Of a DNA stretch of 64,000 bases, positions 1 through 10,774 are shown piece by piece. Origin of the DNA: Myxococcales bacterium (GTDB lineage: Bacteria > Myxococcota_A > Polyangia > Haliangiales > Haliangiaceae); assembly GCA_016706545.1 (NCBI GenBank), contig JADJJK010000006.1, positions 1 to 64,000 of the forward strand, in the 5' to 3' direction. The notes beneath the pieces were generated by a model, which saw only the letters and a program-made list of their open reading frames with translations, was not told the DNA's origin and ran no database searches. The position numbers and the translations under genes were made by a program. Numbering within the stretch: the first letter of the stretch is position 1; the number at the start of each line of letters is the position of its first letter.

Positions 1-43
1 GGAGCGCGAAGGCGCAGGCACGGCGGTTGCGATGGCCCAGGTC

Positions 44-979
44 ATGCGCCACTTCACCTTGCTGACCGCCCTGTTTCTGCTCTCGTCCTGCGCTCGCGCG
101 GACGCTGATTTGTCGCCGCTGGCCGCCGTGGAGGTCGGCGAGATCGACGACGATGCCGCCATGTCACGTCTCGCTGAGGCTGCTGGTGCGCCGCCAAGGT
201 CGCTCGAGGCGAGCTTGCCGGAGCTGTCCGTGTCGCTATCGCCTCACGTGGAGCTGTCCATGTCGGACGGCGGCTCGGTGTGGCGAGCTCAAGGCCGCAC
301 CAGCGTGGACCTGGCCAGCGTCCGCGGCTGGGTTCCGGATGATCCCTTCGCGCAGGTCGAGCTGACCGGACCGCGCTCGTTCGAGATCGTGCTGCGAGAT
401 CCTTCGGAGCAAAACACCATGATCTCTGGCATGCCGCTGTTTCTCACCTTCGAGCTCGCCGGTGGCGCTCAGGTGGAGGCTGCGGTGTGGTTCCGGCCTC
501 GCCTCACGGTGGAGCCAGCGCTGGGCGGCAACGGGCGCATCCGCTTCTATGCTGCCGTCAAGCCAGCGTGGGTCGCCGGGGACGTGCAGTATCGCGGACG
601 GCTAGCCGTGGAGCCGGGGTGGGAGGTCTCCGTGATCAGCGCGCCGGTGCCCACGCAAGACCCGCTGCCCACCGGCAAGCTGCGCCTGGGCTGGTCGTTT
701 GATCTGCTGGCCGAGACGCTGCGCAACGCGCCCGCGACGGTGCGCGCGCGCGCCACTCGTGGGCCGAAAATTCTCGAGCGCGCCGCCACCCTGCAGGTGC
801 GAGTGATCCGCCTGGGCTTGACCCGCCAGGATCCGCGGGAGGTCTGGCCCGCGGTGTGTGAGCCGAGCGTGCGCGCTTGTCTGGTCGCGTTGCCGGCCGG
901 CCAGCTCGATACGGAGGCCTGCGGCAACTATCGCCAGGTCCTTGCCTGCGGTGGTCCGGACGGCGCGCGGGATCAGTGA
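44..979 (+). CDS. Hypothetical lipoprotein
   Basis: I do not recognise the family. The N-terminus is a lipoprotein signal (hydrophobic stretch ending LLSSC), so the mature protein should be lipid-anchored through that Cys. The remaining ~290 residues are beta-rich in appearance with no transmembrane segment. The C-terminal part has Cys pairs (CEPSVRACLVAL, EACGNYRQVLACGG) that may form disulfides, as expected outside the cytoplasm. An in-frame ATG 12 nt upstream (position 32) is possible, but the start at 44 gives a cleaner signal peptide. Only 43 bases precede it, so the promoter and upstream neighbour are unknown. It ends about 10 bp before a 9-bp tandem repeat and converges on the sigma54 activator. 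Confidence 0.7.
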   Translation: MRHFTLLTALFLLSSCARADADLSPLAAVEVGEIDDDAAMSRLAEAAGAPPRSLEASLPELSVSLSPHVELSMSDGGSVWRAQGRTSVDLASVRGWVPDDPFAQVELTGPRSFEIVLRDPSEQNTMISGMPLFLTFELAGGAQVEAAVWFRPRLTVEPALGGNGRIRFYAAVKPAWVAGDVQYRGRLAVEPGWEVSVISAPVPTQDPLPTGKLRLGWSFDLLAETLRNAPATVRARATRGPKILERAATLQVRVIRLGLTRQDPREVWPAVCEPSVRACLVALPAGQLDTEACGNYRQVLACGGPDGARDQ

Positions 980-990
980 CGTCGTCCTGG

Positions 991-1044
991 CAGGGTGTGC
1001 AGGGTGTGCAGGGTGTGCAGGGTGTGCAGGGTGTCCAGGGTGTC
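991..1044. repeat. 9-bp minisatellite, six copies
   Basis: Six consecutive copies of CAGGGTGTG/C (four with final G, two with final C) lie between the convergent stop codons of the lipoprotein gene and the sigma54 activator. The copies are nearly identical, which suggests recent slippage. No hairpin followed by a T-run was seen here. Confidence 0.9.
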
Positions 1045-1086
1045 CAGGCCCGCCCCGGCCGCCCGACGGCAGGGCCCTTGACGGGG

Positions 1087-2418
<1,332 letters not shown>

Positions 2419-2502
2419 ACTTCGAACAACCCTTCAGGCTCCGCTTTCCTTGCGCGCCACCGCGTCGGCCACCGAGCGTCGCAACTGGGTCGGCGGCGTG
2501 TT

Positions 2503-2967
2503 CTAGCCTCCGACCGCGACGGTGGCGCCGGCGAGCTTTACCCCAGCTTCCAGGCACAGCAGCCGGACCCTCCCGGTGGCCACCGCCTTGCCGGCGTCGT
2601 CCTCGACGGTCGCCTCCCAGACCTGCGAGCGGCGGCCTTGGGTCACCGGGCGCGCGGTCACCCGCAGCTTCCCGCCGCGGCACGCGCGCAGAAAGGAGGT
2701 CGAGTTCTCGAGCCCGACCACCGACTGCCCCAGCGGCGCGGAGTAGATCGCGGCGCCGGTGGAGCACGCGGCCTCGATGATGCCAGCGTGGACGCCGCCG
2801 TGCACGATGCCGTACGGCTGCAGGTGCTGGTCGCCGATGGTCAACTCGCCGACGATCAAGCTCGCGGTGGCGGTGACAAAGGAGAGCCCCATGATGCGAT
2901 TCCAGCCGCCCAGGTGCTGGTTGATGAGCGCCGCGGCGTTGGCGGCGGGCGGTGCAGGTTCGTCCAT
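2503..2967 (-). CDS. PaaI/YdiI-type hotdog thioesterase
   Basis: A probable acyl-CoA thioesterase of the hotdog fold. The family motif is visible as GIVHGGVHAGIIEAACSTGA, with the catalytic-region HGG and the helix that follows, then the beta-sheet core ending in a short Ala/Gly-rich tail. Length (~154 aa) is normal. The ATG at 2967 is chosen over an upstream GTG because GAGG lies 8 nt before it. It is the third gene of a minus-strand run greB-cls-thioesterase (55 bp after cls), so it may be co-transcribed with phospholipid synthesis. Substrate is not predictable from sequence. Confidence 0.88.
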   Translation of the reverse strand: MDEPAPPAANAAALINQHLGGWNRIMGLSFVTATASLIVGELTIGDQHLQPYGIVHGGVHAGIIEAACSTGAAIYSAPLGQSVVGLENSTSFLRACRGGKLRVTARPVTQGRRSQVWEATVEDDAGKAVATGRVRLLCLEAGVKLAGATVAVGG

Positions 2968-3021
2968 GCGCACAGCCTCGCAAGGTTCCCCGGCGCCGTC
3001 CACGCGAAACTCGTGCGCCTG

Positions 3022-4247
3022 TCAGAGCCAGCCGCGCAGCCGGTACGCCAGGTTGGCGAGCGCTCTTCGCCACCACGGCTGGGCCCGCCACACCGCCTCG
3101 GTGAAGGGCTCGCAGGTGGTGGCGTCGTCGTGAAACTGGCGCGCCAGCTCGCCGCCGACGCCAGCGTCCAGCACCTCCACCGTGATCTCCAGGTTGTAGC
3201 GCAGGCTGCGGGCGTCGAGGTTGTAGCTGCCGATGGTGGACCACACGCCGTCGATCGCCGCGGTCTTGGCGTGCATCATCACGCCACCCCAGCGCAGGAC
3301 CTTGACGCCCAGCTTGGACATCTGCCGGCAGACATACAGCCCCGCCCACTCGACCAGCCGGACATCGGAGCTGCCGGGCACGATCACGGACACCTCCACG
3401 CCGCGGTTGACCGCGCGGCCCAGCGCCTGCCGCAGCTCCCGGTCCGGGAGAAAGTACGCGTTCTTGATCAGCACCTCGTGCTGCGCGGCGTGAATCACGT
3501 CGAGATAGGCGCGGCGGATGGCGCGGCGGCGCTTGCGCAGCGCGTTGTCGATCATCCGCGCGTAGCCCGGCTCCGAGACGTTCGCGACGGAGTCGCCGCG
3601 CGGCGGCGCTGGGTAGTCCTTGCCGCCGTTGGCGACCCAGGTGCGGCGAAAGCAGCGGGCCAGGTCCAGCACGATGGCGCCGCGCAGCGAGCAATGCATG
3701 TCGTGCCAGTCGCCGCCCCCGGCCGCCGCCGCCTCGTACTCCTCGCCGATGTTGAGGCCGCCCACGAAGGCCACCTCGTTGTCCACGACGAGGATCTTGC
3801 GGTGGTCCCGGTGCGACAGGTTCCAGCGCTTGCGCCACGGCGCGATCGGGTGGAACTCCACGATCTCGACGCCGGCTTCGCGCATGCCATCCTGCGCGGT
3901 GGCCGACAGGCCAAACGAGCCCACCGCGTCAAAGAGCAGCCGGACCTCGACGCCAGCGCGAGCGCGCTCGCACAGCGCGTCGATGAACCGGCGACCGATG
4001 GCATCCTCCTCGAAGATGTAGATCTCCAGGCACACCGAGCGCTGCGCGGAGGCGATGGCGCCGAGCTGGGCCGGGAAGGTCTCGGCGCCTCCCCGGAGCA
4101 CGCGGACTTGCGAGCCGCCGCGCCAGCGTGAGCGCGCGCCCGCGTAGCGGCGCCAGGCCGGCGGCAACTCCACCGGCTCAGGCCGTGGCGCGAGTCCGTC
4201 CTGGCGATGCGCTGGGCTCGCGCGGCGCCACGAGCCCAGGCCGCGGC

Positions 4248-4251
<4 letters not shown>
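3022..4251 (-). CDS. cls: Cardiolipin synthase-like phospholipase D protein
   Basis: Member of the PLD superfamily with two HKD motifs: HRKILVVD near residue 145 and HAKTAAID near residue 305, each followed by the usual Gly/Ser. This matches bacterial cardiolipin synthases, which join two phosphatidylglycerols (or PG and PE). No N-terminal transmembrane helices are visible, so it resembles ClsB/YbhO-type enzymes more than ClsA. The ATG overlaps the greB stop by 4 nt, indicating translational coupling. A related PLD-type phosphatidyl transferase activity cannot be excluded. Confidence 0.88.
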
Positions 4252-4763
<512 letters not shown>

Positions 4764-4901
4764 GCGGCGCCCTGAGGATATCGCAAGTCCCGCGCGCGCG
4801 GCACTGGCGGCCTTGGCGGTCGACCACCCGCGGCGCGCCGCGACGTAGCGGGCGAGGGGCAAGACTCGTCGAGGTCGTTGGTGTATGGTGCCGGTGGCGA
4901 A

Positions 4902-6236
4902 ATGGCCTCCGAGTTGCTGATCATCGTGGCGCTGATGCTCGCCAACGGCCTGTTCGCGGGCGCCGAAATCGCGGTCTTGAGCATCCGCAAGACCAGGCTG
5001 CAGGAGTTCGTGCGCCGCCGTGACCGGCGCGCGCTGGCGGTCAAGTCGCTGCGGGATCACCCGGAGCGCTTCCTGGCGACCGTGCAGATCGGCATCACCG
5101 TGGTCGGCACCGCCGCCGCGGCGTTCGGCGGCGCCAAGATGTCGAAGTCGCTCACGCCCACCTGTGAAGCGATGGGCTTTGGCGACTACTCCGACGAGGT
5201 CGCGTTCGGCGCGGTCATCGCGTTGCTGTCGGTGCTGGGCCTGGTGCTGGGCGAGCTGGTGCCCAAGTCGCTGGCGCTGCGGTTCTCCGATCAGTACGCC
5301 TTCTTCGTCGCGCGGCCCATGCTCTCGCTGGCGCGGGTGATGCGCCCGCTGGTGTGGTTTCTGACCGCTGCCAGCAACCTGGTGCTGCGGTTCTTCGGGG
5401 ACCGGACCACCTTCACCGAGGCGCGCCTGTCCAAGGACGAGCTGCAGCAGCTCGTCGAAGAAGCGGCCAAGACCGGCTCCGTCGATCCACGCGCCAGCGA
5501 GATCGCGTCGCGCGCGCTGGGCTTTGGCGAGGTCACGGTGGCGGAGGTGATGGTGCCGCGCACGCGCGTGGTGGCGTTGCGCCGCGGCGCCCCGGCCGAT
5601 GAGGTCCAGCGCGTGATCCTGGAGCAGGGCCACAGCCGGATGCCGATCTACGACGGCAACATGGACAACATCGTCGGCTACGTGGTGGCGCGCGACGTGC
5701 TCGCGCTGGCCTGGGAGAAGGGGCTCATCCTGCTCGAAGACATCCTGCGGCCCCCCTACAAGGTGCAGGAGGGAACGCACGCGGTCGATCTGCTGCGCGA
5801 CATGCAACGGCACCGCACGCAGATGGCGGTGGTGGTGGACGACAGCGGCGGCCTCGCTGGGCTCGTCACCATCGAGGATCTCATCGAGGAGCTGGTCGGG
5901 GACATCTTCAGCGAGGACGACGTCCCGGAGTCGTTCGTGACCCGCGAGCCGGGCGGCACCGCGCTGGCCCAGGGCTGGGCCGCGGTCCGCAAGGTCAACC
6001 GGGAGCTTCACCTGGATCTGCCGGTGGGCCGGGATCAAACGACGATCGCGGGGCTATGTATGTCTCTGGCCCACGCCATTCCGCAGGCTGGAGAGCGGCT
6101 GTCCACCGAGGATGGCACGGTGCTGGAGATCATCGAGGCCTCGGCCCGGCGGGTCCGCAAGGTCCGGATCCACCCGGTCGCTCGACGCGAAGATGGGTCG
6201 GAGGAGTTTGCTGGGGAAGAATCGCTGGGCTCGTGA
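4902..6236 (+). CDS. CNNM/CorC-family (hemolysin-like) membrane protein
   Basis: Predicted magnesium/cobalt efflux or ion-homeostasis protein of the inner membrane. Order: DUF21 transmembrane domain (about residues 1-180, with the GELVPKSLALR motif after the third helix), two CBS domains (about 200-320, including VPRTRVVALRRG and VVVDDSGGLAGLVTIEDLIEELVG split over the pair), and a C-terminal CorC_HlyC domain (about 345-420). Length is typical. ATG 4902 is preferred over an upstream TTG at 4878 because the membrane domain begins directly. It is divergent from greB. The hemolysin name is historical. Confidence 0.92.
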   Translation: MASELLIIVALMLANGLFAGAEIAVLSIRKTRLQEFVRRRDRRALAVKSLRDHPERFLATVQIGITVVGTAAAAFGGAKMSKSLTPTCEAMGFGDYSDEVAFGAVIALLSVLGLVLGELVPKSLALRFSDQYAFFVARPMLSLARVMRPLVWFLTAASNLVLRFFGDRTTFTEARLSKDELQQLVEEAAKTGSVDPRASEIASRALGFGEVTVAEVMVPRTRVVALRRGAPADEVQRVILEQGHSRMPIYDGNMDNIVGYVVARDVLALAWEKGLILLEDILRPPYKVQEGTHAVDLLRDMQRHRTQMAVVVDDSGGLAGLVTIEDLIEELVGDIFSEDDVPESFVTREPGGTALAQGWAAVRKVNRELHLDLPVGRDQTTIAGLCMSLAHAIPQAGERLSTEDGTVLEIIEASARRVRKVRIHPVARREDGSEEFAGEESLGS

Positions 6237-6362
6237 CGTACCCTTTGGGGGTTGTCTTGCCCAACGCTCTCCAGGTTGTCGCGAAGTGCGCGATAGATCT
6301 TTGATAGATCCGGCTCTGGTACGCGCGCGAGGGCACAGCAGATCCTGTAGTATCGGCAGGTG

Positions 6363-8015
6363 ATGCCGGTCATCGCACGCGATGCATTCGCGGCGGGGAA
6401 TCTCGTTTACGCTTGGCCCTTTCCTATTGGGCTGGAGTGCGAGGTTGCCTGCGGCGATGAAGAGCACGTGGTGATGTGCCCAGCGTGGACCGTGGGCGAT
6501 CGGCTCGGGCCTGGGCGGCACCTCTGGCGCTCTCCGGATCCCAGCCGCCCGGTGGCGGCGTACTTCGTCTCGTTTGGCGCGGTGGACGTCGAGTTCGACA
6601 TGATCACCCGCTTCGCGCTGCCGTCGACGCGACAGCCGATCTGGATTCGCGCCTCCGGCTCCGTGCTGGTGCGCTGCTCGGATCCCGGGGTGCTGATCGC
6701 GCAGTTCATCGGGCTGCCGTTTGATTCCATCGACGACGGGATCCGCCGCAGCGTTTCGCGCAGCGTGGAGCGCATGGTGGCTCGGCTCCTCACCCGGCGC
6801 GTCGTGCTGGCCGGGACGATCTCTGCGATCACGGAGCCCTCGTTGCTGCCGGAGATCCTCGCGGAGATCTCCTCATACAATCCGACCGCAGGCGCGGTGT
6901 TCGGCGTCGAGTTGACCCAGATAAGCCGCTTGTACATCGAGGCCAATGACGGCCGGGTCACCCAGGTCTCTCCGCCGGCGAGGCCGGAGCTGGCGGCGCC
7001 CGCGTACGGCTCGCGGCCTTCGCAGCCGCTGCCTGCGCAGCCTGCGGCGGTCTACCCCACGCACGCAGAGCAAGGGACCCCGCCGGTCTACGCGGTGCCC
7101 AGCTCACAGCCTCCGCAGCCTCCGCAGCCTCCGCCTTTCTTGCACGGACAGCCTCGGTCTCCGTCGCCAGTGCCGGCCGAGCCAGCCGCGGCGCCCCGGA
7201 TCTACGACGACGCAGCGCAGGTGCCCGTGGGCGAACCTTCGATCATCGTCAACGGCTGGGAACCGGAGCCTCCCCGCCCGCCCGCGGTGCCGGAGTCTGT
7301 GGTCCGCCAGGACACGCTGCGCGGCATGGCGGCGGTGGTGGTGCCTGGCGCCGACCGCGCCGGAGCGGGGGGCGCGTCTGGCGTGGTGTCCGGGGGCGCG
7401 TCCGGCGTCGCCTCTGGGGTGGTCTCCGGTGTCGCCTCTGGCGTCGCCTCCGGCGTGGCCTCCGGCGTGGTCTCCGGTGTCGCCTCCGGCGTGGTGTCCG
7501 GCGCCGCCGGGGCGATCTCCGGCGGGGCTGCCGCTGCGGCCGAGGGGGGCTCGGGGCCGGTGAGCGGCGTGACGTCCGGATCGATCGCGCCCAGGCCTCG
7601 AGAGGCGCCGGCCAAGCCGCCGGCGCGGCGGAGCGCGGACACGCTGCCGCCGCCGCTGCCCTCCATTCCGGCGCCCAAGCGGCCGGCCGCGGCCGCCCCC
7701 GCCGCCACACCGCCACCGGAGCTTCGCTCCGCAGAGGGCTCCACTCCCAGCGGCGCGCGCCTTGCGTCCGAGCCGAGCGCGGCCGACGCGCGCAGCTCGA
7801 TCCTCGCGATCGGGGCGAGGATCGGCGATAGCCAGGTCACCTCTGGCGAGATCTTGGTCAAGGTGGAGCCCGGCAAGCGCGTGCTGGTGCCGGGGCCCCA
7901 TGGCCTCATGCAGTCCGCCACCGTGCGGCAGCTCCTGTCTGGCTACTACGAGCTCGAGGTGGGCTCCTCCGGCGAGACCATCTGGGTGCCCATGGCCCAC
8001 GTCGTTCCAGAGTAG
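6363..8015 (+). CDS. SPFH-like domain protein with repeat linker
   Basis: The first ~200 residues resemble SPFH/virion-core-like proteins: a start with NLVYAWPFPIGLECEVACGDEE, beta strands, then a helical segment (SVERMVARLLTRR). It is followed by a Pro/Ala-rich linker, an array of G-V-A/V-S-G repeats (7371-7500) and a C-terminal ~65-residue SH3/Tudor-like module (EILVKVEPGKRVLVPGP ... YYELEVGSSGETIWVP). There is no signal peptide or membrane segment. The architecture suggests a cytoplasmic scaffold, but the function is unknown. ATG 6363 is preferred over the overlapping GTG 6360. Confidence 0.7.
   Translation: MPVIARDAFAAGNLVYAWPFPIGLECEVACGDEEHVVMCPAWTVGDRLGPGRHLWRSPDPSRPVAAYFVSFGAVDVEFDMITRFALPSTRQPIWIRASGSVLVRCSDPGVLIAQFIGLPFDSIDDGIRRSVSRSVERMVARLLTRRVVLAGTISAITEPSLLPEILAEISSYNPTAGAVFGVELTQISRLYIEANDGRVTQVSPPARPELAAPAYGSRPSQPLPAQPAAVYPTHAEQGTPPVYAVPSSQPPQPPQPPPFLHGQPRSPSPVPAEPAAAPRIYDDAAQVPVGEPSIIVNGWEPEPPRPPAVPESVVRQDTLRGMAAVVVPGADRAGAGGASGVVSGGASGVASGVVSGVASGVASGVASGVVSGVASGVVSGAAGAISGGAAAAAEGGSGPVSGVTSGSIAPRPREAPAKPPARRSADTLPPPLPSIPAPKRPAAAAPAATPPPELRSAEGSTPSGARLASEPSAADARSSILAIGARIGDSQVTSGEILVKVEPGKRVLVPGPHGLMQSATVRQLLSGYYELEVGSSGETIWVPMAHVVPE
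7371..7500. repeat. In-frame GVASG-coding repeat array
   Basis: About ten 12-bp units such as GGCGTGGTCTCC and GGCGTCGCCTCT encode alternating GVASG/GVVSG inside the linker of the SPFH-like protein. Units are multiples of three, so copy changes would alter linker length without breaking the frame. Confidence 0.85.
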
Positions 8016-8062
8016 CTGGAGGCATCGGCGCGGGCGCGCCTGGTTTCTGGCAGAGTCGAGGC

Positions 8063-9151
8063 GTGCGCGCCACCAGGCTGCTCTCGATCGTGATGGCGCT
8101 GCAGGTGCGCGGCCGGGTCAACGCCGAGACCTTGGCCAGCGAGCTGGGCGTCTCGGTGCGGACGATCTATCGCGATCTGGACGACCTCGGCGGGGCCGGG
8201 ATCCCGGTGCAGAGCGAGGCCGGGCCAGGCGGTGGATACCAGCTCCTCGATGGCTATCGAACCCGGCTCACCGGCCTCCTCAACCAGGAAGCAGAGGCGC
8301 TGTTTCTCATCGGCATGCCGGGCCCGGCGGCGGCGCTGGGCATGGGGCGCGCGGTGGTCGCCGCGGGGCGAAAGGTGCTGGCCTCGCTGCCTGGGCCGCA
8401 AGGCAACGAGGCGGCGCGGCTCAGCGCGCGGTTTCATCTGGACCCGGTGGAGTGGTATCGCCACGCCGAGCCCGTGGTGCATCTGCCGGTGGTCGCCCGC
8501 GCGGTGCTCGATCAGCGCGCGCTGACGATGAAGTACCAGAGCTGGACGGGGGTGCGTGACTTCACCGTGGAGCCGCTGGGGTTGGTGCTCAAGGCCGGGG
8601 CCTGGTACCTGGTGGCGCGGGGCGGCCGCAAGGTCCGCATCTTCAAGGTGAGCAGCATGCTCGAGCTGGCCGCCACCCCGCGCGAGTTCGCTCGTCCCGC
8701 GGATTTCGACCTGGCGTCATTCTGGGCCGCGGAGCTGCAGCGCTTCGAGGCGTCGCTGCGCCGCGAGACGGCGCGCTTGCGAGCCTCGGCGGCGGGCATC
8801 GAGCGCCTGTCGCAGCTCGGCGCCTACGCGGCCAAGGCCGCCGCGGCCGCGCTCGCGCCCGGCGCCGATGGATGGGCCGAGCTGAGCCTGCCCATCGAGT
8901 CCGTCGAGCACGCGGCGCTGCTGCTGCTTGGCGTGGGGCCGGAGCTGGAGGTGATCGAGCCGGTCGCGTTGCGGCGGCGGCTGGGCGAGCTGGCGGCCGA
9001 GGTGGCGCGGCGGGCGCGCCCGGCGCGGCAGGCGCCTCGGGCCGCGGCGCGGCGAAAGCGCGGCGAAAGCGCGGCGAAGGCGCGGCGAAAGCGCGGCGAA
9101 GGCGCGGCGAAGGAGCTCAGGCAAGGAGCGACTCCCGACAACCCGGCGTGA
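8063..9151 (+). CDS. HTH/WYL-domain transcriptional regulator
   Basis: A YafY-type regulator. The N-terminal winged helix is clear (VNAETLASELGVSVRTIYRD, residues ~19-40). The central WYL domain carries AWYLVARGGRKVRIFKV (residues ~180-197), known in this family to bind ligands or nucleic acid. A WCX-like C-terminal domain follows. The last ~30 residues are a basic 11-aa repeat (RRKRGESAAKA type) encoded by an 11-bp minisatellite, atypical for the family. GTG 8063 is chosen because the HTH needs these residues. The 3' end overlaps the convergent MBL gene by 35 bp. Target genes unknown. Confidence 0.9.
   Translation: MRATRLLSIVMALQVRGRVNAETLASELGVSVRTIYRDLDDLGGAGIPVQSEAGPGGGYQLLDGYRTRLTGLLNQEAEALFLIGMPGPAAALGMGRAVVAAGRKVLASLPGPQGNEAARLSARFHLDPVEWYRHAEPVVHLPVVARAVLDQRALTMKYQSWTGVRDFTVEPLGLVLKAGAWYLVARGGRKVRIFKVSSMLELAATPREFARPADFDLASFWAAELQRFEASLRRETARLRASAAGIERLSQLGAYAAKAAAAALAPGADGWAELSLPIESVEHAALLLLGVGPELEVIEPVALRRRLGELAAEVARRARPARQAPRAAARRKRGESAAKARRKRGEGAAKELRQGATPDNPA
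9049..9113. repeat. 11-bp minisatellite in WYL regulator 3' end
   Basis: Six copies of GCGGCGAAAGC (with A/G variation at one base) run from 9049 to 9113. Eleven is not a multiple of three, so three units encode one 11-residue repeat, and gain or loss of a single unit would shift the frame of the regulator tail. The stop codon of the convergent MBL gene starts 4 bp further on. Confidence 0.9.
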
Positions 9152-9905
9152 GCCAGCGCAGCCGTGGCGCCAGCCCGTAGCGCGCAAGTCGCTGCGCGAG
9201 CTCGGCGCGGCCCTGTGAGAAGTGGGACCAGCCTTCGTAGTGGATGGGCGCGAGGATCGCGGCCGGCCACGCGCGCGCCACCGCGACCACGTCCTTCGCG
9301 CTCGCCGAGTAGCGAAGGCCCAGCGACGCGCGAAAGCGCCCGGCGCCGACGTGGATCAGCGCGACCTGGGGCACGTGCGTCCGGGCGAAGTCGGCGAGCG
9401 CGCGGTGCCACAGCGTGTCGCCGCTGACGTAGGCGGTGCCGCCGGGCCAGCGCAAGAAGAAGCCGATGACCGGGCCGGTGATCCACTGCGTGCCAGGGGG
9501 GCCGTGGCGCGCTGGCGCGGCGACGATCTCGAGCTCGCCGAGGCGGTGAACCTGTCCCGCGACGAGCCCGACGGCGTTGCTGGCGCCGCGGCGCGCGAGT
9601 CGGCGGGCTCCAGCGACGGTGGTGAGCACGACCTTGGCGCTGGGCAAGAGCTGGCGGCCGGCCGGATCCAGGTTGTCGCCGTGGTGGTCGTGGCTCAGCA
9701 GCACGGCGTCGATGGGGCCCACCTGCGCGGCGTTGAGCGCGGGGCCGGCGAGCCGGGTGTACTTGGTCAGCGCGCCGAGCGGGCCCTTGACCGCTTCGTA
9801 GGTGGCGCCCGGCGGGTCGAACACCGGATCGGTGAGCAAGCGGAGGCCGGCGAGCTCGAGGATCGTGGTCGCCGTGCCGACGAAGGTGACGCCGAGCGAG
9901 CTCAC
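9117..9905 (-). CDS. MBL-fold metal-dependent hydrolase
   Basis: Metallo-beta-lactamase-fold hydrolase of the UlaG/RomA-like group. Visible: an N-terminal strand set (VTFVGTATTILELAG), the metal motif LLSHDHHGDNLD (HxHxDH form), a later His (PARHGPPG), an Asp in VSGDTLWH, and a C-terminal APIHYEGWSHF. Substrate unknown. The GTG at 9905 overlaps the stop of the upstream HD-domain gene (GTGA), so the two are translationally coupled. Its 3' end overlaps the WYL regulator tail on the other strand. Confidence 0.87.
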   Translation of the reverse strand: MSSLGVTFVGTATTILELAGLRLLTDPVFDPPGATYEAVKGPLGALTKYTRLAGPALNAAQVGPIDAVLLSHDHHGDNLDPAGRQLLPSAKVVLTTVAGARRLARRGASNAVGLVAGQVHRLGELEIVAAPARHGPPGTQWITGPVIGFFLRWPGGTAYVSGDTLWHRALADFARTHVPQVALIHVGAGRFRASLGLRYSASAKDVVAVARAWPAAILAPIHYEGWSHFSQGRAELAQRLARYGLAPRLRWLTPGCRESLLA

Positions 9906-10702
9906 GGCAGCGCCCCGGCGGGCGCCGCGAGCTCGCGGGCGAACCAGCGATCCGCGCGGGCGATGAGCGCCGGGAAGCGCATCGCGCTGCACAGGAAGGC
10001 GATCCTGGTCTGGGGCTGGCGGCCGGCCTCTGCGGCCAGCGCGGCCTGGAGGTGCTCGGCGAAGCCGTCGCGCGGAGATCGTGTCAGGACCTCGCGGCGC
10101 AGCGCGCGCGGCAGGTCGAAGAAGCGGTCGCCCACCACGTCATAGCCGGCGCCAGCGCGCACGAGCTTGGCCTCCGCGGTCCCGGTGGGGCTGACGTTGA
10201 GGTGCTGGCAGATCGCGTCCGCCACCTCGGCGGCTCGTCGCGCGCTGGCCCCGGCGGCCAGGCAAGTGGCGCGGGCGAGCTCCGCGCCTCGATGCGCGAA
10301 GCAGGGCTCTGGCCCCACGCAGGTCAAGCCCAGGTCGTGCAGCGCCGCCGCGGTGAACGCCAGCTCGTGGTCGAAGGCGGTCCCGTCGCGAACGGCCAGG
10401 AGCGCGCCCCACAGGTAGCTGCGAAGCGAGTGCGCCACCAACCACGGCGGCGCGTGGTCGAGCCGCGCCAGCGCGGCCAGGGCCAGCGGGGTGCGAGGCA
10501 GCTCCACCTCGCGCAGCGCCAGGGCGGCGTCGTGGGCGGCCCATCTGGCGCCGCGCGCCAGCCCGAGCCGGCGGCCCAGGTGGTGCAGCCGCGCGCCCGT
10601 CAGCGCGCGCAGGCCGCGCGCCAGCTCGAGCCAGCGCTCGCCGCCGCTTGGCCGACCGTGGGTGCGCGCGGCCCAGGCCGTCGATCCGAAGGAGGTGGTC
10701 AT
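9902..10702 (-). CDS. HD-domain protein (predicted phosphohydrolase)
   Basis: The HD-type metal-binding pattern is visible: H in LVAHSLRSYLWG, the HD pair in TAAALHDLGL, a following H in CFAHRGAELA, and a downstream D in RAGAGYDVVG. Together these suggest a small-molecule or nucleotide phosphohydrolase. ATG 10702 is preferred over an upstream start because an AT-richer promoter region and a dyad lie just before it. Coupled by 4-nt overlap to the MBL hydrolase and divergent from the GlxA-type regulator, which may control the pair. Confidence 0.82.
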   Translation of the reverse strand: MTTSFGSTAWAARTHGRPSGGERWLELARGLRALTGARLHHLGRRLGLARGARWAAHDAALALREVELPRTPLALAALARLDHAPPWLVAHSLRSYLWGALLAVRDGTAFDHELAFTAAALHDLGLTCVGPEPCFAHRGAELARATCLAAGASARRAAEVADAICQHLNVSPTGTAEAKLVRAGAGYDVVGDRFFDLPRALRREVLTRSPRDGFAEHLQAALAAEAGRQPQTRIAFLCSAMRFPALIARADRWFARELAAPAGALP

Positions 10703-10738
10703 GTGGCCATCTTGCGTGGCGCGCGGCGACGAAACCAT

Positions 10739-10773
10739 TGGCAGAAATGACAGGCTTCATTCAGAATCTGCCA
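10739..10773. promoter_or_regulatory. Dyad in divergent promoter region
   Basis: TGGCAGA (10739-10745) and TCTGCCA (10767-10773) are perfect inverted arms, with inner AATGA/TCATT arms nested between them. The dyad lies between the divergent HD-protein and GlxA-type regulator genes and ends 1 bp before the regulator ATG. A plausible autoregulatory operator; no binding evidence. Confidence 0.5.
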
Positions 10774-10774
10774 C

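Noticed and set aside
4764..6038. Extension of the GreB frame over the CNNM gene
   Set aside because: GreB proteins begin near the MSIRYRPP-type start. The extension is antisense to a well-supported transporter.
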